Shown here in pieces: positions 14,888-22,103 of a stretch of 25,810 bases of DNA. Under the pieces are notes generated by a model. It ran no database searches and had not been told where the DNA came from. It saw only the letters and a list, made by a program, of their open reading frames with translations. Each line of letters starts with the position of its first letter. The stretch's first letter is position 1. The translations under genes were made by a program, and so were the position numbers. This DNA is from Prevotella sp. UBA2746 (GTDB lineage Bacteria > Bacteroidota > Bacteroidia > Bacteroidales > Bacteroidaceae): assembly GCA_002353555.1 (NCBI GenBank), contig DEJO01000038.1, positions 233 to 26,042 of the forward strand, read 5' to 3'.

Positions 14888-15346
14888 ATGGCAACAAGAG
14901 AAAACGAGGGGCTGACAGCCCTTGGAAAGAAAACAGAATACAAGTCGGACTATGCTCCGGAGGTGTTGGAAACGTTCATCAACAAGCATCAAGACAACGA
15001 CTACTGGGTGCGCTTCAACTGCCCAGAGTTCACGTCGCTATGCCCCATCACGGGACAACCCGACTTTGCAGAGATACGTATCGCCTACATCCCCGACGTG
15101 CGCATGGTAGAGAGCAAGTCGCTGAAGCTCTATCTCTTCAGTTTCCGCAACCACGGAGACTTCCATGAAGACTGCGTGAACATCATCATGAAAGACCTGA
15201 TCCGCCTGATGGACCCGAAGTATATCGAGGTGCGCGGCATCTTCACGCCACGAGGCGGCATCAGCATCTGGCCGTATGCCAACTACGGCAGGCCGGGAAC
15301 GAAGTACGAACAACTGGCTGAAAAGAGATTGGCGGAGCAAGAATAA
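14888..15346 (+). CDS. queF: NADPH-dependent 7-cyano-7-deazaguanine reductase
   Basis: This is a 152-residue, short-form (type I) QueF of the tunnelling-fold superfamily. It reduces preQ0 to preQ1 in queuosine biosynthesis. Diagnostic residues are visible: FNCPEFTSLCPITGQPDF with the nucleophile Cys at about 52 and the acid Asp at about 59, the NADPH-binding motif ESKSLK at about 75-80, and FRNHGDFHED with the substrate-binding His/Glu. Length and motif order match Bacillus-type QueF. No other queuosine genes are adjacent. The stop codon is followed immediately by a terminator hairpin shared with the convergent lipoprotein gene. Confidence 0.95.
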   Translation: MATRENEGLTALGKKTEYKSDYAPEVLETFINKHQDNDYWVRFNCPEFTSLCPITGQPDFAEIRIAYIPDVRMVESKSLKLYLFSFRNHGDFHEDCVNIIMKDLIRLMDPKYIEVRGIFTPRGGISIWPYANYGRPGTKYEQLAEKRLAEQE

Positions 15347-15402
15347 AAAGAGTCTCCTCCCAACCCCTCCCAAAGGAAGAGGTTGGGAGGAGGCTTCTTT
15401 TG
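15347..15402. terminator. Bidirectional terminator hairpin of the CTCCCAACC type
   Basis: Bases 15352-15371 pair with 15375-15394 (17 Watson-Crick pairs of 20, one wobble, two mismatches) around an AAA loop. A-rich flank AAAAGA precedes and TTCTTTT follows, so it could terminate both queF and the minus-strand lipoprotein gene ending at 15413. The pyrimidine arm (CTCCTCCCAACCCCTCCC) and purine arm resemble a repeat type I recall as dispersed in Prevotella genomes; that memory is unverified here. Confidence 0.8.
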
Positions 15403-15412
15403 GGGTAGGCCT

Positions 15413-16231
15413 CTACTTCCTGATCGTATCCATCGCCGCCTGTTTGGATACAGCTTCCTGAGCCTTCTTGTTGGCTTGCATGGCACTCACCTGTCGATGG
15501 TAGCTGGTGTTCTTGCCATACTGACGGAGCACCAAGGAGTCGTCCTGCATGAAGACAAATTCCATCGTGTCGCGCCTGATCTTATCCTTTGCTATCCGCT
15601 TCTTGGTCGAGTAGTCCACCGTGTCGCGGGTCAAGATGAGCTTGCCGTTCCACGTCACCCAACCCGTATAGTTAGGCACCGGCGGATATTCCACGAGCGT
15701 CTCCGTAGTCAACGAATTTCCTTTATACACCATACCCACCGACGAGGCGGCATGATGGCGCTTCAAGGTGAAGCCATACTCTCGCGGCACAAACAGCAGG
15801 GCACGCATGGAATCGGTAAGCTCAGCCTTGATCTGCCCTTCGCTCTTCGTTGCCAACTCCCTGATCACAGGCATCACCTGATAGGTCCATGTGCCCTTCA
15901 GCTGGTCCAGGTCGATGACCATCAGTGCCTCGGTCGAGTCTTTCGGGTTGAGCATGAGCCCTACCCAGTCGCCCACCTCCGGATGGCCGAACACCTGCTT
16001 TTTCCCCATCGCGCTGACGATATTATAAGTCACCGGGTCACCGCCCTCGTTGGGCAGGAAGACGATGACCGAGTCGGTACATCCGTCGCACGCCAAGCCG
16101 TAGATCATCTTGTCGCCCGGCAGCTTCTGCGCGTTGTCTATCGCCTCTTTCTCTTTTCCCGCATTCCTGTTGAAGCAGCCAGCGGCAACCAATGCCGTGG
16201 CAAGCAACACGATAAAAGCTAATCTCTTCAT
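15413..16231 (-). CDS. Uncharacterised lipoprotein with N-terminal CxxC
   Basis: The 272-residue protein begins MKRLAFIVLLATALVAAGC, a lipoprotein signal with C19 as the lipidated residue. A short charged linker leads to DKMIYGLACDGCTDSVIVFL, with a CxxC pair at 48 and 51. Next is a beta-rich region (PVTYNIVSAMGKKQVFGHPE, VGDWVGLMLNP). Later are KRHHAASSVGMVYKGNSLTT and PNYTGWVTWNGKLILTRDTV, and a Lys/Gln-rich helical end. The CxxC-beta opening is slightly reminiscent of NlpE-type lipoproteins, but I cannot assign a family. The upstream Met at 16258 is rejected because it precedes the signal peptide and overlaps the promoter box. It is transcribed away from the 22-bp array and converges on queF. 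Confidence 0.75.
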   Translation of the reverse strand: MKRLAFIVLLATALVAAGCFNRNAGKEKEAIDNAQKLPGDKMIYGLACDGCTDSVIVFLPNEGGDPVTYNIVSAMGKKQVFGHPEVGDWVGLMLNPKDSTEALMVIDLDQLKGTWTYQVMPVIRELATKSEGQIKAELTDSMRALLFVPREYGFTLKRHHAASSVGMVYKGNSLTTETLVEYPPVPNYTGWVTWNGKLILTRDTVDYSTKKRIAKDKIRRDTMEFVFMQDDSLVLRQYGKNTSYHRQVSAMQANKKAQEAVSKQAAMDTIRK

Positions 16232-16255
16232 ACACTTATGCCTTTGATATGGCTG

Positions 16256-16263
16256 CAAAAATA
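16256..16263 (-). promoter_or_regulatory. -7 box for the CxxC lipoprotein gene
   Basis: The minus strand reads TATTTTTG, an exact TAnnTTTG match, 25 bases before the start codon at 16231. No convincing -33 element is visible. Confidence 0.5.
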
Positions 16264-16330
16264 CACAAATTTCAGCGAAACTGCCGCCATTTCCTCCATT
16301 TTTTATTTCCGCAAAGGTTTACGGCAATAA

Positions 16331-16506
16331 ATACCACTTGTTGGTCGTCGTGATACCATCATGTGGTCTTTACAATACCAAGTGCTGGTACCATCGATAC
16401 CATACGCTGGTACTGTGAATACCAACGTCTGGTACTGCGAATACCAACGTCTGGTACTGTGAATACCAACGCCTGGTACTGCGAGTACCAAACGTCGCTT
16501 ATACGA
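16331..16506. repeat. Eight-unit 22-bp tandem array of TACCA-N5-TGGTA dyads
   Basis: Units start at 16331, 16353, 16375, 16397, 16419, 16441, 16463 and 16485, an exact 22-base period. Units 1-7 each contain TACCA, five variable bases, then TGGT(A/C), an inverted repeat of 4-5 bp. The centres are CTTGT, TCATG, AGTGC, TACGC, ACGTC, ACGTC and ACGCC. Units 4-7 end in CTGTGA or CTGCGA; the outer units are more diverged, and unit 8 has lost the right half-site. The array fills much of the 426-base space between the minus-strand lipoprotein gene and the plus-strand carboxyltransferase gene. The period is about two helical turns. There are no unique spacers, so it is not CRISPR, and 22 is not a multiple of 3, so it is not a coding repeat. 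Confidence 0.93.
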
Positions 16507-16549
16507 GCATAGCGAGTCTTAAGAAGGTACGCTGCGCCTCAACAATAAC

Positions 16550-16570
16550 AATAAAAAAACGATTTTTATT
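16550..16570. other. A/T-rich inverted repeat upstream of the carboxyltransferase promoter
   Basis: AATAAAAA (16550-16557) and TTTTTATT (16563-16570) form an 8-bp dyad abutting the -33 element. With the 22-bp array it makes up most of the upstream region; bases 16264-16330 and 16507-16549 hold nothing I recognise. Confidence 0.4.
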
Positions 16571-16600
16571 TTGTATTGTCTTCGACTTGCAGTACCTTTG
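16570..16600 (+). promoter_or_regulatory. Promoter of the carboxyltransferase gene
   Basis: TTTG at 16570-16573 and TACCTTTG at 16593-16600 match both Bacteroidetes promoter elements exactly with 19 bases between. Transcription would start near 16607, about 50 bases before ATG 16658. It is the best promoter match in the window, lying 64 bases downstream of the 22-bp array. Confidence 0.85.
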
Positions 16601-16657
16601 CACCCCAAATGCACCTTTTTATAAAAAGCAAACAATAAGATAACAGAAAATAGAAAC

Positions 16658-18433
16658 ATGAAGAAGAAAATTCAGTTTAGTCTCGTCTACAGGGATATGT
16701 GGCAGAGCTCTGGTAAGTTCCAGCCACGCAAAGACCAGTTGGAGCGTATTGCACCGGTAATCATCGAAATGGGCTGCTTTGCCCGTGTAGAGACCAATGG
16801 CGGTGCCTTTGAACAGGTGAACCTGCTGGCAGGCGAGAATCCTAACGATGCCGTGCGTGCTTTCTGCAAGCCGTTCAACGAGGCAGGCATCAAGACCCAC
16901 ATGTTGGACCGCGGCCTGAATGCGCTGCGCATGTACCCCGTCCCCGACGATGTCCGTGCGCTGATGTATAAAGTGAAGCATGCACAGGGTGTTGACATCC
17001 CCCGTATCTTCGACGGTCTGAACGACGTGCGCAACATCATCCCCAGCATCAAGTGGGCTAAGGAGGCAGGCATGACGCCGCAGGGTACGCTCTGCATCAC
17101 CACCTCTCCCGTACACACGCTGGACTACTACATGAACATTGCTTCGCAGCTGATAGATGCCGGTGCCGAGGAAATCTGCCTGAAGGACATGGCAGGTATC
17201 GGACAGCCCGCCTTCCTTGGCAAGCTGACGAAGATGATCAAGGAGAAATATCCGCACATCATCATTGAATACCACGGACACAGCGGTCCCGGACTGTCTA
17301 TGGCAAGCATCCTGGAGGTCTGCGAGAACGGTGCCGACATCATCGATACCGCTATCGAGCCGCTCTCCTGGGGCAAGGTTCACCCCGACGTCATCTCCGT
17401 CATCAGCATGCTGAGGAACGAAGGCTTCGAGGTTCCTGAAATCAACATGAATGCCTACATGAAGGCTCGCTCACTGACTCAGGAGTTCATCGACGAATGG
17501 CTGGGCTACTTCATCAACCCAGGCAACAAGGTGATGTCGTCACTCCTGCTGGGTTGCGGTCTGCCTGGCGGCATGATGGGCAGCATGATGGCTGACCTCG
17601 GCGGCATCATGGGCACCATCAACCACATCCGTACCAAGCGCGGCGACGAAGAACTGACCACCGACGACATGCTGGTGAAGCTGTTCAACGAGGTAGAATA
17701 CGTATGGCCGCGAGTAGGCTATCCGCCATTGGTGACGCCGTTCTCCCAGTATGTGAAGAACATCGCGCTGATGAACCTGCTCACGATGGAACAGGGCAAG
17801 GGCCGCTTCGTGATGATGGACGACTCGATGTGGGGAATGATCCTCGGCAAGAGCGGAAAGATACCCGGCGAGATAGACCCGGAACTGAAAGAGCTGGCTG
17901 CCAAGCAGGGCCGCAAGTTCACTACTGCCGACCCGCATACGCTGCTTGCCAACGCCCTCGACGACTTCCGCAAGGAGATGGACGAGAACGGATGGGAGTA
18001 CGGACAGGACGACGAAGAACTCTTCGAACTCGCCATGCACCCGGAACAGTACCGCAACTACAAGAGCGGACAGGCCAAGAAGAACCTCCTGGCAGACCTG
18101 CAGAAGGCCAAGGACGCGAAACTCGGTACCCAGCTGTCGGCAGAAGAGCTCTCAGCCTTCAAGCACGCCAAGGCTGATGCCATCGTAGCCCCCGTCAAGG
18201 GACAGGTGTTCTGGGAGTTTGGCGGAGACGGCGAGGCCGTTGCAACCGTAGAACCGTACATCGGCAAGGAGTACAAGGAGGGCGATGCCTTCTGCTACAT
18301 CCAGGCTACATGGGGTGAGTTTGTCACCATTCCCGCTGCCCTCGGCGGCAAGCTTGTAGAGATTGCAGCCAAGCAAGGTTCAAAGGTCAACAAGGGCGAC
18401 GTGCTGGCATACATCGAGCGTCCCGGAGCCTAA
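16658..18433 (+). CDS. Biotin-dependent carboxyltransferase subunit (pyruvate carboxylase B / oxaloacetate decarboxylase alpha type)
   Basis: The 591-residue protein has a DRE-TIM-like carboxyltransferase barrel (about 5-300). Metal and catalytic residues are visible: D13 in YRDMWQSSGK, K176 in ICLKDMAG (the residue carboxylated in the family) and H206/H208 in EYHGHSGPGL. A conserved helical domain follows (VGYPPLVTPFSQYVKNIALM). The C-terminus (about 513-591) has the shape of a biotinyl/lipoyl domain (IVAPVKGQVFWEFG, then GGKLVEIAAKQGSKVNKGDV). However, the place of the biotin-accepting AMKM motif reads ATWG at 550-553, so the lysine is missing. Biotin would then have to be supplied by a separate carrier protein, none of which is encoded nearby. 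It likely interconverts oxaloacetate and pyruvate, or carboxylates a related acid. It stands first in a row with the HD gene and lptD. Confidence 0.85.
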   Translation: MKKKIQFSLVYRDMWQSSGKFQPRKDQLERIAPVIIEMGCFARVETNGGAFEQVNLLAGENPNDAVRAFCKPFNEAGIKTHMLDRGLNALRMYPVPDDVRALMYKVKHAQGVDIPRIFDGLNDVRNIIPSIKWAKEAGMTPQGTLCITTSPVHTLDYYMNIASQLIDAGAEEICLKDMAGIGQPAFLGKLTKMIKEKYPHIIIEYHGHSGPGLSMASILEVCENGADIIDTAIEPLSWGKVHPDVISVISMLRNEGFEVPEINMNAYMKARSLTQEFIDEWLGYFINPGNKVMSSLLLGCGLPGGMMGSMMADLGGIMGTINHIRTKRGDEELTTDDMLVKLFNEVEYVWPRVGYPPLVTPFSQYVKNIALMNLLTMEQGKGRFVMMDDSMWGMILGKSGKIPGEIDPELKELAAKQGRKFTTADPHTLLANALDDFRKEMDENGWEYGQDDEELFELAMHPEQYRNYKSGQAKKNLLADLQKAKDAKLGTQLSAEELSAFKHAKADAIVAPVKGQVFWEFGGDGEAVATVEPYIGKEYKEGDAFCYIQATWGEFVTIPAALGGKLVEIAAKQGSKVNKGDVLAYIERPGA

Positions 18434-18483
18434 GTGTCCCTGCGCCAGCCAGCACTCCTAAGAGAACGTCCGCAAAAAGCATC

Positions 18484-19038
18484 ATGGACTATCAAGCTAT
18501 CATTGACAAATACTACGGAGAAGGGGATTCACCACTGAAAACCATCCTCCTGAAACACAGCCAATCTGTAATGCGCAAGGCATTACGGATTGGCTCTATG
18601 CATCCAGAGCTTCAACTGGACATGCAGTTTGTCGAGGAGGCTGCCATGTTGCACGACATCGGCATCATAGGCTGCGATGCGCCAGGCATCCATTGCTTCG
18701 GCACAAAACCTTACATCTGCCACGGAAGGATTGGCGCTGAGATGCTGAGACGGGAAGGTATGGAGCGTCACGCAAGGGTTTGTGAGCGACATACGGGTGC
18801 CGGCATCACAAAGGAGGAGATTCAGCAGCAACACCTGCCCCTACCCCTTCAAGACTTCCTGCCAGAGACGATGGAGGAACAACTCGTCTGCTATGCCGAC
18901 AAGTTCTTCTCGAAGACAAAGTTGGGAACAGAAAAAACTATCGAACAGGCAGAGCGCAGTCTTGCCAAGTTTGGAGCAGCAGGTGTCGAGCGGTTCAAGG
19001 CTTGGGAAAAGATGTTTGCCGAAGAGCCGAAAAAATAG
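18484..19038 (+). CDS. HD-domain (HDIG-type) phosphohydrolase
   Basis: The 184-residue cytoplasmic protein contains a complete HD metal-binding set: H25 (LLKHSQSVM), H57-D58 (AAMLHDIGI), H80 (YICHGRIGAEML), H103 (VCERHTGAG) and D139 (VCYADKFFSKT). This pattern fits small HDIG hydrolases acting on nucleotides or other phosphate esters; substrate is unknown. The C-terminal part is helical and charged. It begins 50 bases after the carboxyltransferase gene and ends 79 bases before lptD. Codons 26-38 encode a 16-bp stem-loop (separate entry). The Met at 18484 is the natural start; no SD-like sequence is obvious. Confidence 0.85.
   Translation: MDYQAIIDKYYGEGDSPLKTILLKHSQSVMRKALRIGSMHPELQLDMQFVEEAAMLHDIGIIGCDAPGIHCFGTKPYICHGRIGAEMLRREGMERHARVCERHTGAGITKEEIQQQHLPLPLQDFLPETMEEQLVCYADKFFSKTKLGTEKTIEQAERSLAKFGAAGVERFKAWEKMFAEEPKK
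18559..18595 (+). other. 16-bp stem-loop inside the HD-domain gene
   Basis: AGCCAATCTGTAATGC (18559-18574) pairs with GCATTACGGATTGGCT (18580-18595) over 16 positions, 15 Watson-Crick and one wobble, around the 5-base loop GCAAG. It lies in codons 26-38. No T-run follows, so it is not a classical terminator. Function is unknown. Confidence 0.6.
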
Positions 19039-19071
19039 AGCTGTTGCATCTCCCCCATGCAGATAGAAAAT

Positions 19072-19094
19072 CTAGATGGACTAGAAAGGCTAGA
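19072..19094 (+). repeat. Three CTAGA motifs at 9-bp spacing before lptD
   Basis: CTAGA occurs at 19072-19076, 19081-19085 and 19090-19094, units reading CTAGATGGA, CTAGAAAGG and CTAGAAATA. The stretch lies just upstream of the TTG start of lptD and may be a short slippage repeat or part of the leader. Confidence 0.5.
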
Positions 19095-19117
19095 AATAAA
19101 AAAGGAAAAAGTAGAAG

Positions 19118-21934
19118 TTGAGAACGAAGACCGTCATATTCCTATTGGCGTTTGTCATCCTCTTTGCGGTGGCAGACAGCACCCTGCTTGCCCAGCGTCC
19201 ACAGAAGAAGCGCATGCGCAAGCTGGTGGACTCGACGATGGTCGACTCGCTGAACAAAGACTCGCTTCCCGACCCCAACGACACCACACGCATGGACTCG
19301 CTCCAGAAAGCCATCTACAAACACAACAGGATGGTGGACGACTCCATCAAGCTGGACAGCATCCAACGTGCAAAGTCGAACGGCATAGAAGCACCCGTGC
19401 AGTATGCCGCCGAAGACTCGCTCGTCTACGACGCCATGACCAAGACGGCTTACATGTACGGTACGTCGAAGGTAGACTACCAGAACATGAACCTGAACAG
19501 CGACAAGATATACATGAGCTTAGACAGCAGCATTGTCAGGGCGACAGGTTCTGCCGACACCACCGCCATGGACGGCATCAAGGGCAAGCCGCAGTTCAGG
19601 CTGGGACAGGACGAGTATCAGAGCGACACGATGGCGTTCAACTTCAAGACCAAGCGCGGACTCATCAGGGATGTCTACACCGAACAGCAGGACGGCTACC
19701 TCAAAGGAGAAATAGGAAAGCGAGACTCTACGGGTACCATCTACCTGAAACACGGAAAGTATACTACCTGCGACGATCCGCATCCCGACTTCTATATCGC
19801 CCTGTCGCGTGCCAAGGTGCGCCCGGGCAAAGATGTGGTTTTCGGACCCGCCTACCTTGTCGTTGCCGATGTGCCGCTGCCTCTCGCCATACCCTACGGC
19901 TTCTTCCCCTTTACCAAGAGCTACAGCAGCGGATTCATCATGCCCTCCTACGGTGACGAGCAGACACGAGGATTCTACCTGCACAACGGTGGCTACTATT
20001 TTGCCATCAACGACAAGTGGGATTTGAAGCTGTTGGGAGAAATCTACACCCGTGGCTCATGGGGTATCTCAGCCACCAGCAACTACAAGAAGCGATACAA
20101 GTACTCCGGTTCTATCTTAGTCAGCTATCAGGACAGCCGTTCCGGTGACAAGGGAATGCGTGACTATACCCGTACGGAGAGCTTCAAGGTCTTGTGGAAC
20201 CACACCCAAGACCCGAAAGCCAACCCCTTCAGAACACTGTCGGCAAACGTCAACTTTGCTACGACAAACTATGAAGTCAACAACCTGTACTCGATGTACA
20301 ACCCGCAGGCAAGAACACAGAGCACGAGAACGTCTGCCGTCAACTGGAGCACGAAGTTCTCCAGCCTCGGCATGACCATCAACGGCGGCTTCAACATTGC
20401 CCAGTACATGCATGACTCCACGCTCTCCGTGACGCTGCCTGAACTGACCGTAAACGTGAATCCCTTCTATCCGTTCCGCAGGAAACACTCCGTAGGAAAG
20501 CAGCGATGGTATGAGAAAATCTCGGTAAGGTATACCGGACAGATGAAGAATACCATTACGGCCAAGGAGAACAGGATCATGAAGACGAACATCTTCAAGG
20601 AATGGGACAACGGTATACAGCACCAGATTCCCATCAATGCCAACTTCACCTTATTTAAATATATCAACATCAACCCCAACTTCACCCTGACTGACCGCAT
20701 GTATTCCAAAAAGGTGCTGCGCGAATGGGATGAAGCTAAGCAGGCTGAGGTGCGTACCGACACCGTCTACGGATTCCATAACCTCTACAACTGGTCACTC
20801 AACCTGACGGCAACGACGAAGATATATGGTTTCTGGGTGCCGAACAGAAAGATATTCGGTGACAAGATTCAAGCCATCCGACACGTATTGACACCGTCGG
20901 TGACCTTCTCCTACTCACCAGACTTCAGCGCACGGCGCTACGGCTACTATGAAACCTACCAGCGTACCAATGCCGACGGTAGCGTCTCACTGGTAGAATA
21001 CTCACCCTATGAGGGCTTTGTCTACGGTACACCGGGAAAAGGACGGACGGAGAGCATCAGGTGGACGCTCAAGAACAACATCGAAATGAAGGTGAAGAGC
21101 GACAAAGACTCCACGGGCATCAAGAAGTTGAGCATTATAGACAACTTCGGCATCACGATAGCATATAATGCTGCCGCCGAGCGACATCGCTGGAGCGACA
21201 TAGAAACCGACCTCACGCTGAAGTGGTGGAAGAGCTATACCTTCAACATGCATGCACGCTTTGCCATGTATGCCTACGAACTGGACAGCAACGGAAAGCC
21301 TTTCATCGGCGACCATACGGAGTTCCACTACGGACGCTTCCCACGCTTCCAAGGTCTGTCGCAAAACATCTCCTTCACGCTGAATCCCGACAAACTGAAG
21401 AAATGGTTCGGCGGTGGGAGCGACGAGGAAGAAGACGACAGCAACATAGACTCGGAAACACATATCGAAAGTAACATGGACGACACCATGGAGAAAGCCA
21501 AGCATGCTGCCAAGAAGAAGAGAGGTGGCATTGCCGAGACCGACGAAGACGGATACATGAAATTCTCCATGCCGTGGTCTATCACCTTCGGATATAGCAT
21601 CAATATGCGCGAGAACACGGCAGGCACATTCAACACCAAGCGCATGCGCTATCCTTATAAGTTCTCTCAGACACTGAACTGTAGCGGCAATATACGCATC
21701 AGCGACGGATGGAACATCAACTTCACCAGCGGTTATGACTTTGATGCACGCCAGCTGGCCTTGACGACGGCTTCACTCTCACGCGACCTCCATTGCTTCA
21801 ACATGAGTGCATCGGTCGTGCTGCACCCTTACACCAGCTACAACTTCACCTTCCGATGCAACGCCTCGACGCTGACCGATGCCCTGAAGTACGACAAGAA
21901 CAGCGGATTCTCCAATGCTGTCAGGTGGTACTAA
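19118..21934 (+). CDS. lptD: LPS-assembly protein LptD, Bacteroidetes type, TTG start
   Basis: The 938-residue outer-membrane protein begins with the signal peptide segment RTKTVIFLLAFVILFAVADSTLLAQ. A Ser/Asp-rich stretch follows, then the OstA/LptA-like beta-jellyroll (about 90-240: AEDSLVYDAMTKTAYMYGTS, GLIRDVYTEQQDGYLKGE, KYTTCDDPHPDFYI). A large barrel completes it, with the LptD signature VPLPLAIPYGFFPFTKSYSS near 250-268. LptD with LptE inserts lipopolysaccharide into the outer leaflet. An acidic/basic low-complexity insert (GGGSDEEEDDSNIDSE to KHAAKKKRGG, about 766-803) is probably a surface loop. The start is TTG 19118: an in-frame TAG lies at 19112-19114, no ATG precedes the signal peptide, and AAAAAGGAAAAAG stands upstream. 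Confidence 0.88.
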   Translation: MRTKTVIFLLAFVILFAVADSTLLAQRPQKKRMRKLVDSTMVDSLNKDSLPDPNDTTRMDSLQKAIYKHNRMVDDSIKLDSIQRAKSNGIEAPVQYAAEDSLVYDAMTKTAYMYGTSKVDYQNMNLNSDKIYMSLDSSIVRATGSADTTAMDGIKGKPQFRLGQDEYQSDTMAFNFKTKRGLIRDVYTEQQDGYLKGEIGKRDSTGTIYLKHGKYTTCDDPHPDFYIALSRAKVRPGKDVVFGPAYLVVADVPLPLAIPYGFFPFTKSYSSGFIMPSYGDEQTRGFYLHNGGYYFAINDKWDLKLLGEIYTRGSWGISATSNYKKRYKYSGSILVSYQDSRSGDKGMRDYTRTESFKVLWNHTQDPKANPFRTLSANVNFATTNYEVNNLYSMYNPQARTQSTRTSAVNWSTKFSSLGMTINGGFNIAQYMHDSTLSVTLPELTVNVNPFYPFRRKHSVGKQRWYEKISVRYTGQMKNTITAKENRIMKTNIFKEWDNGIQHQIPINANFTLFKYININPNFTLTDRMYSKKVLREWDEAKQAEVRTDTVYGFHNLYNWSLNLTATTKIYGFWVPNRKIFGDKIQAIRHVLTPSVTFSYSPDFSARRYGYYETYQRTNADGSVSLVEYSPYEGFVYGTPGKGRTESIRWTLKNNIEMKVKSDKDSTGIKKLSIIDNFGITIAYNAAAERHRWSDIETDLTLKWWKSYTFNMHARFAMYAYELDSNGKPFIGDHTEFHYGRFPRFQGLSQNISFTLNPDKLKKWFGGGSDEEEDDSNIDSETHIESNMDDTMEKAKHAAKKKRGGIAETDEDGYMKFSMPWSITFGYSINMRENTAGTFNTKRMRYPYKFSQTLNCSGNIRISDGWNINFTSGYDFDARQLALTTASLSRDLHCFNMSASVVLHPYTSYNFTFRCNASTLTDALKYDKNSGFSNAVRWY

Positions 21935-21961
21935 GGAATGCCTGTACGTACTAAAATTCGC

Positions 21962-22004
21962 AAAATTGTTGCACACTACGATACCGATGTGCGCAATTTG
22001 CCAC
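21962..22004 (+). terminator. Weak hairpin after lptD
   Basis: AAATTG (21963-21968) pairs with CAATTT (21994-21999), and CACA (21972-21975) with TGTG (21988-21991), separated by a small internal loop. A short T-run (CTTTTC) follows shortly after. A possible terminator, poorer than the others in this window. Confidence 0.35.
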
Positions 22005-22040
22005 GCTTTTCTCTAAAAAAACGCTAAAATAACACCTCCT

Positions 22041-22075
22041 TTTGTTCTCCGATGCCTTTGAAAACCGTATCTTTG
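22041..22075 (+). promoter_or_regulatory. Promoter of aroB
   Basis: TATCTTTG at 22068-22075 matches TAnnTTTG exactly. A TTTG lies at 22041-22044, 23 bases upstream, a little wide of the usual spacing. Transcription would begin near 22082, about 22 bases before ATG 22104. Confidence 0.55.
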
Positions 22076-22103
22076 TGGTGAGTGCCACAGAGAGAGAGGA
22101 GGC

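Noticed and set aside
15383..16222. A 279-codon plus-strand frame opposite the CxxC lipoprotein
   Set aside because: The minus-strand reading has a lipoprotein signal and a -7 promoter box; the plus-strand reading starts inside the terminator hairpin and shows no domain.
16303..16491. A 62-codon minus-strand frame over the 22-bp array
   Set aside because: The repeat period is not a multiple of three, so the translation is not periodic, and the frame is best explained as a by-product of the array.
16331..16506. Possible CRISPR array
   Set aside because: Units abut with no unique spacers of usual length, the period is only 22 bases, and no cas gene is present.
13425..18450. The shared 10-mer TGCGCCAGCC in the centre of the GAAGAAT foldback and after the carboxyltransferase gene
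   Set aside because: Ten bases shared once in this composition is not strong evidence for a repeat, and the flanks do not match.
22057..22060. A second TTTG as -33 element for aroB
   Set aside because: It lies only 7 bases from the -7 box, far short of the needed spacing.
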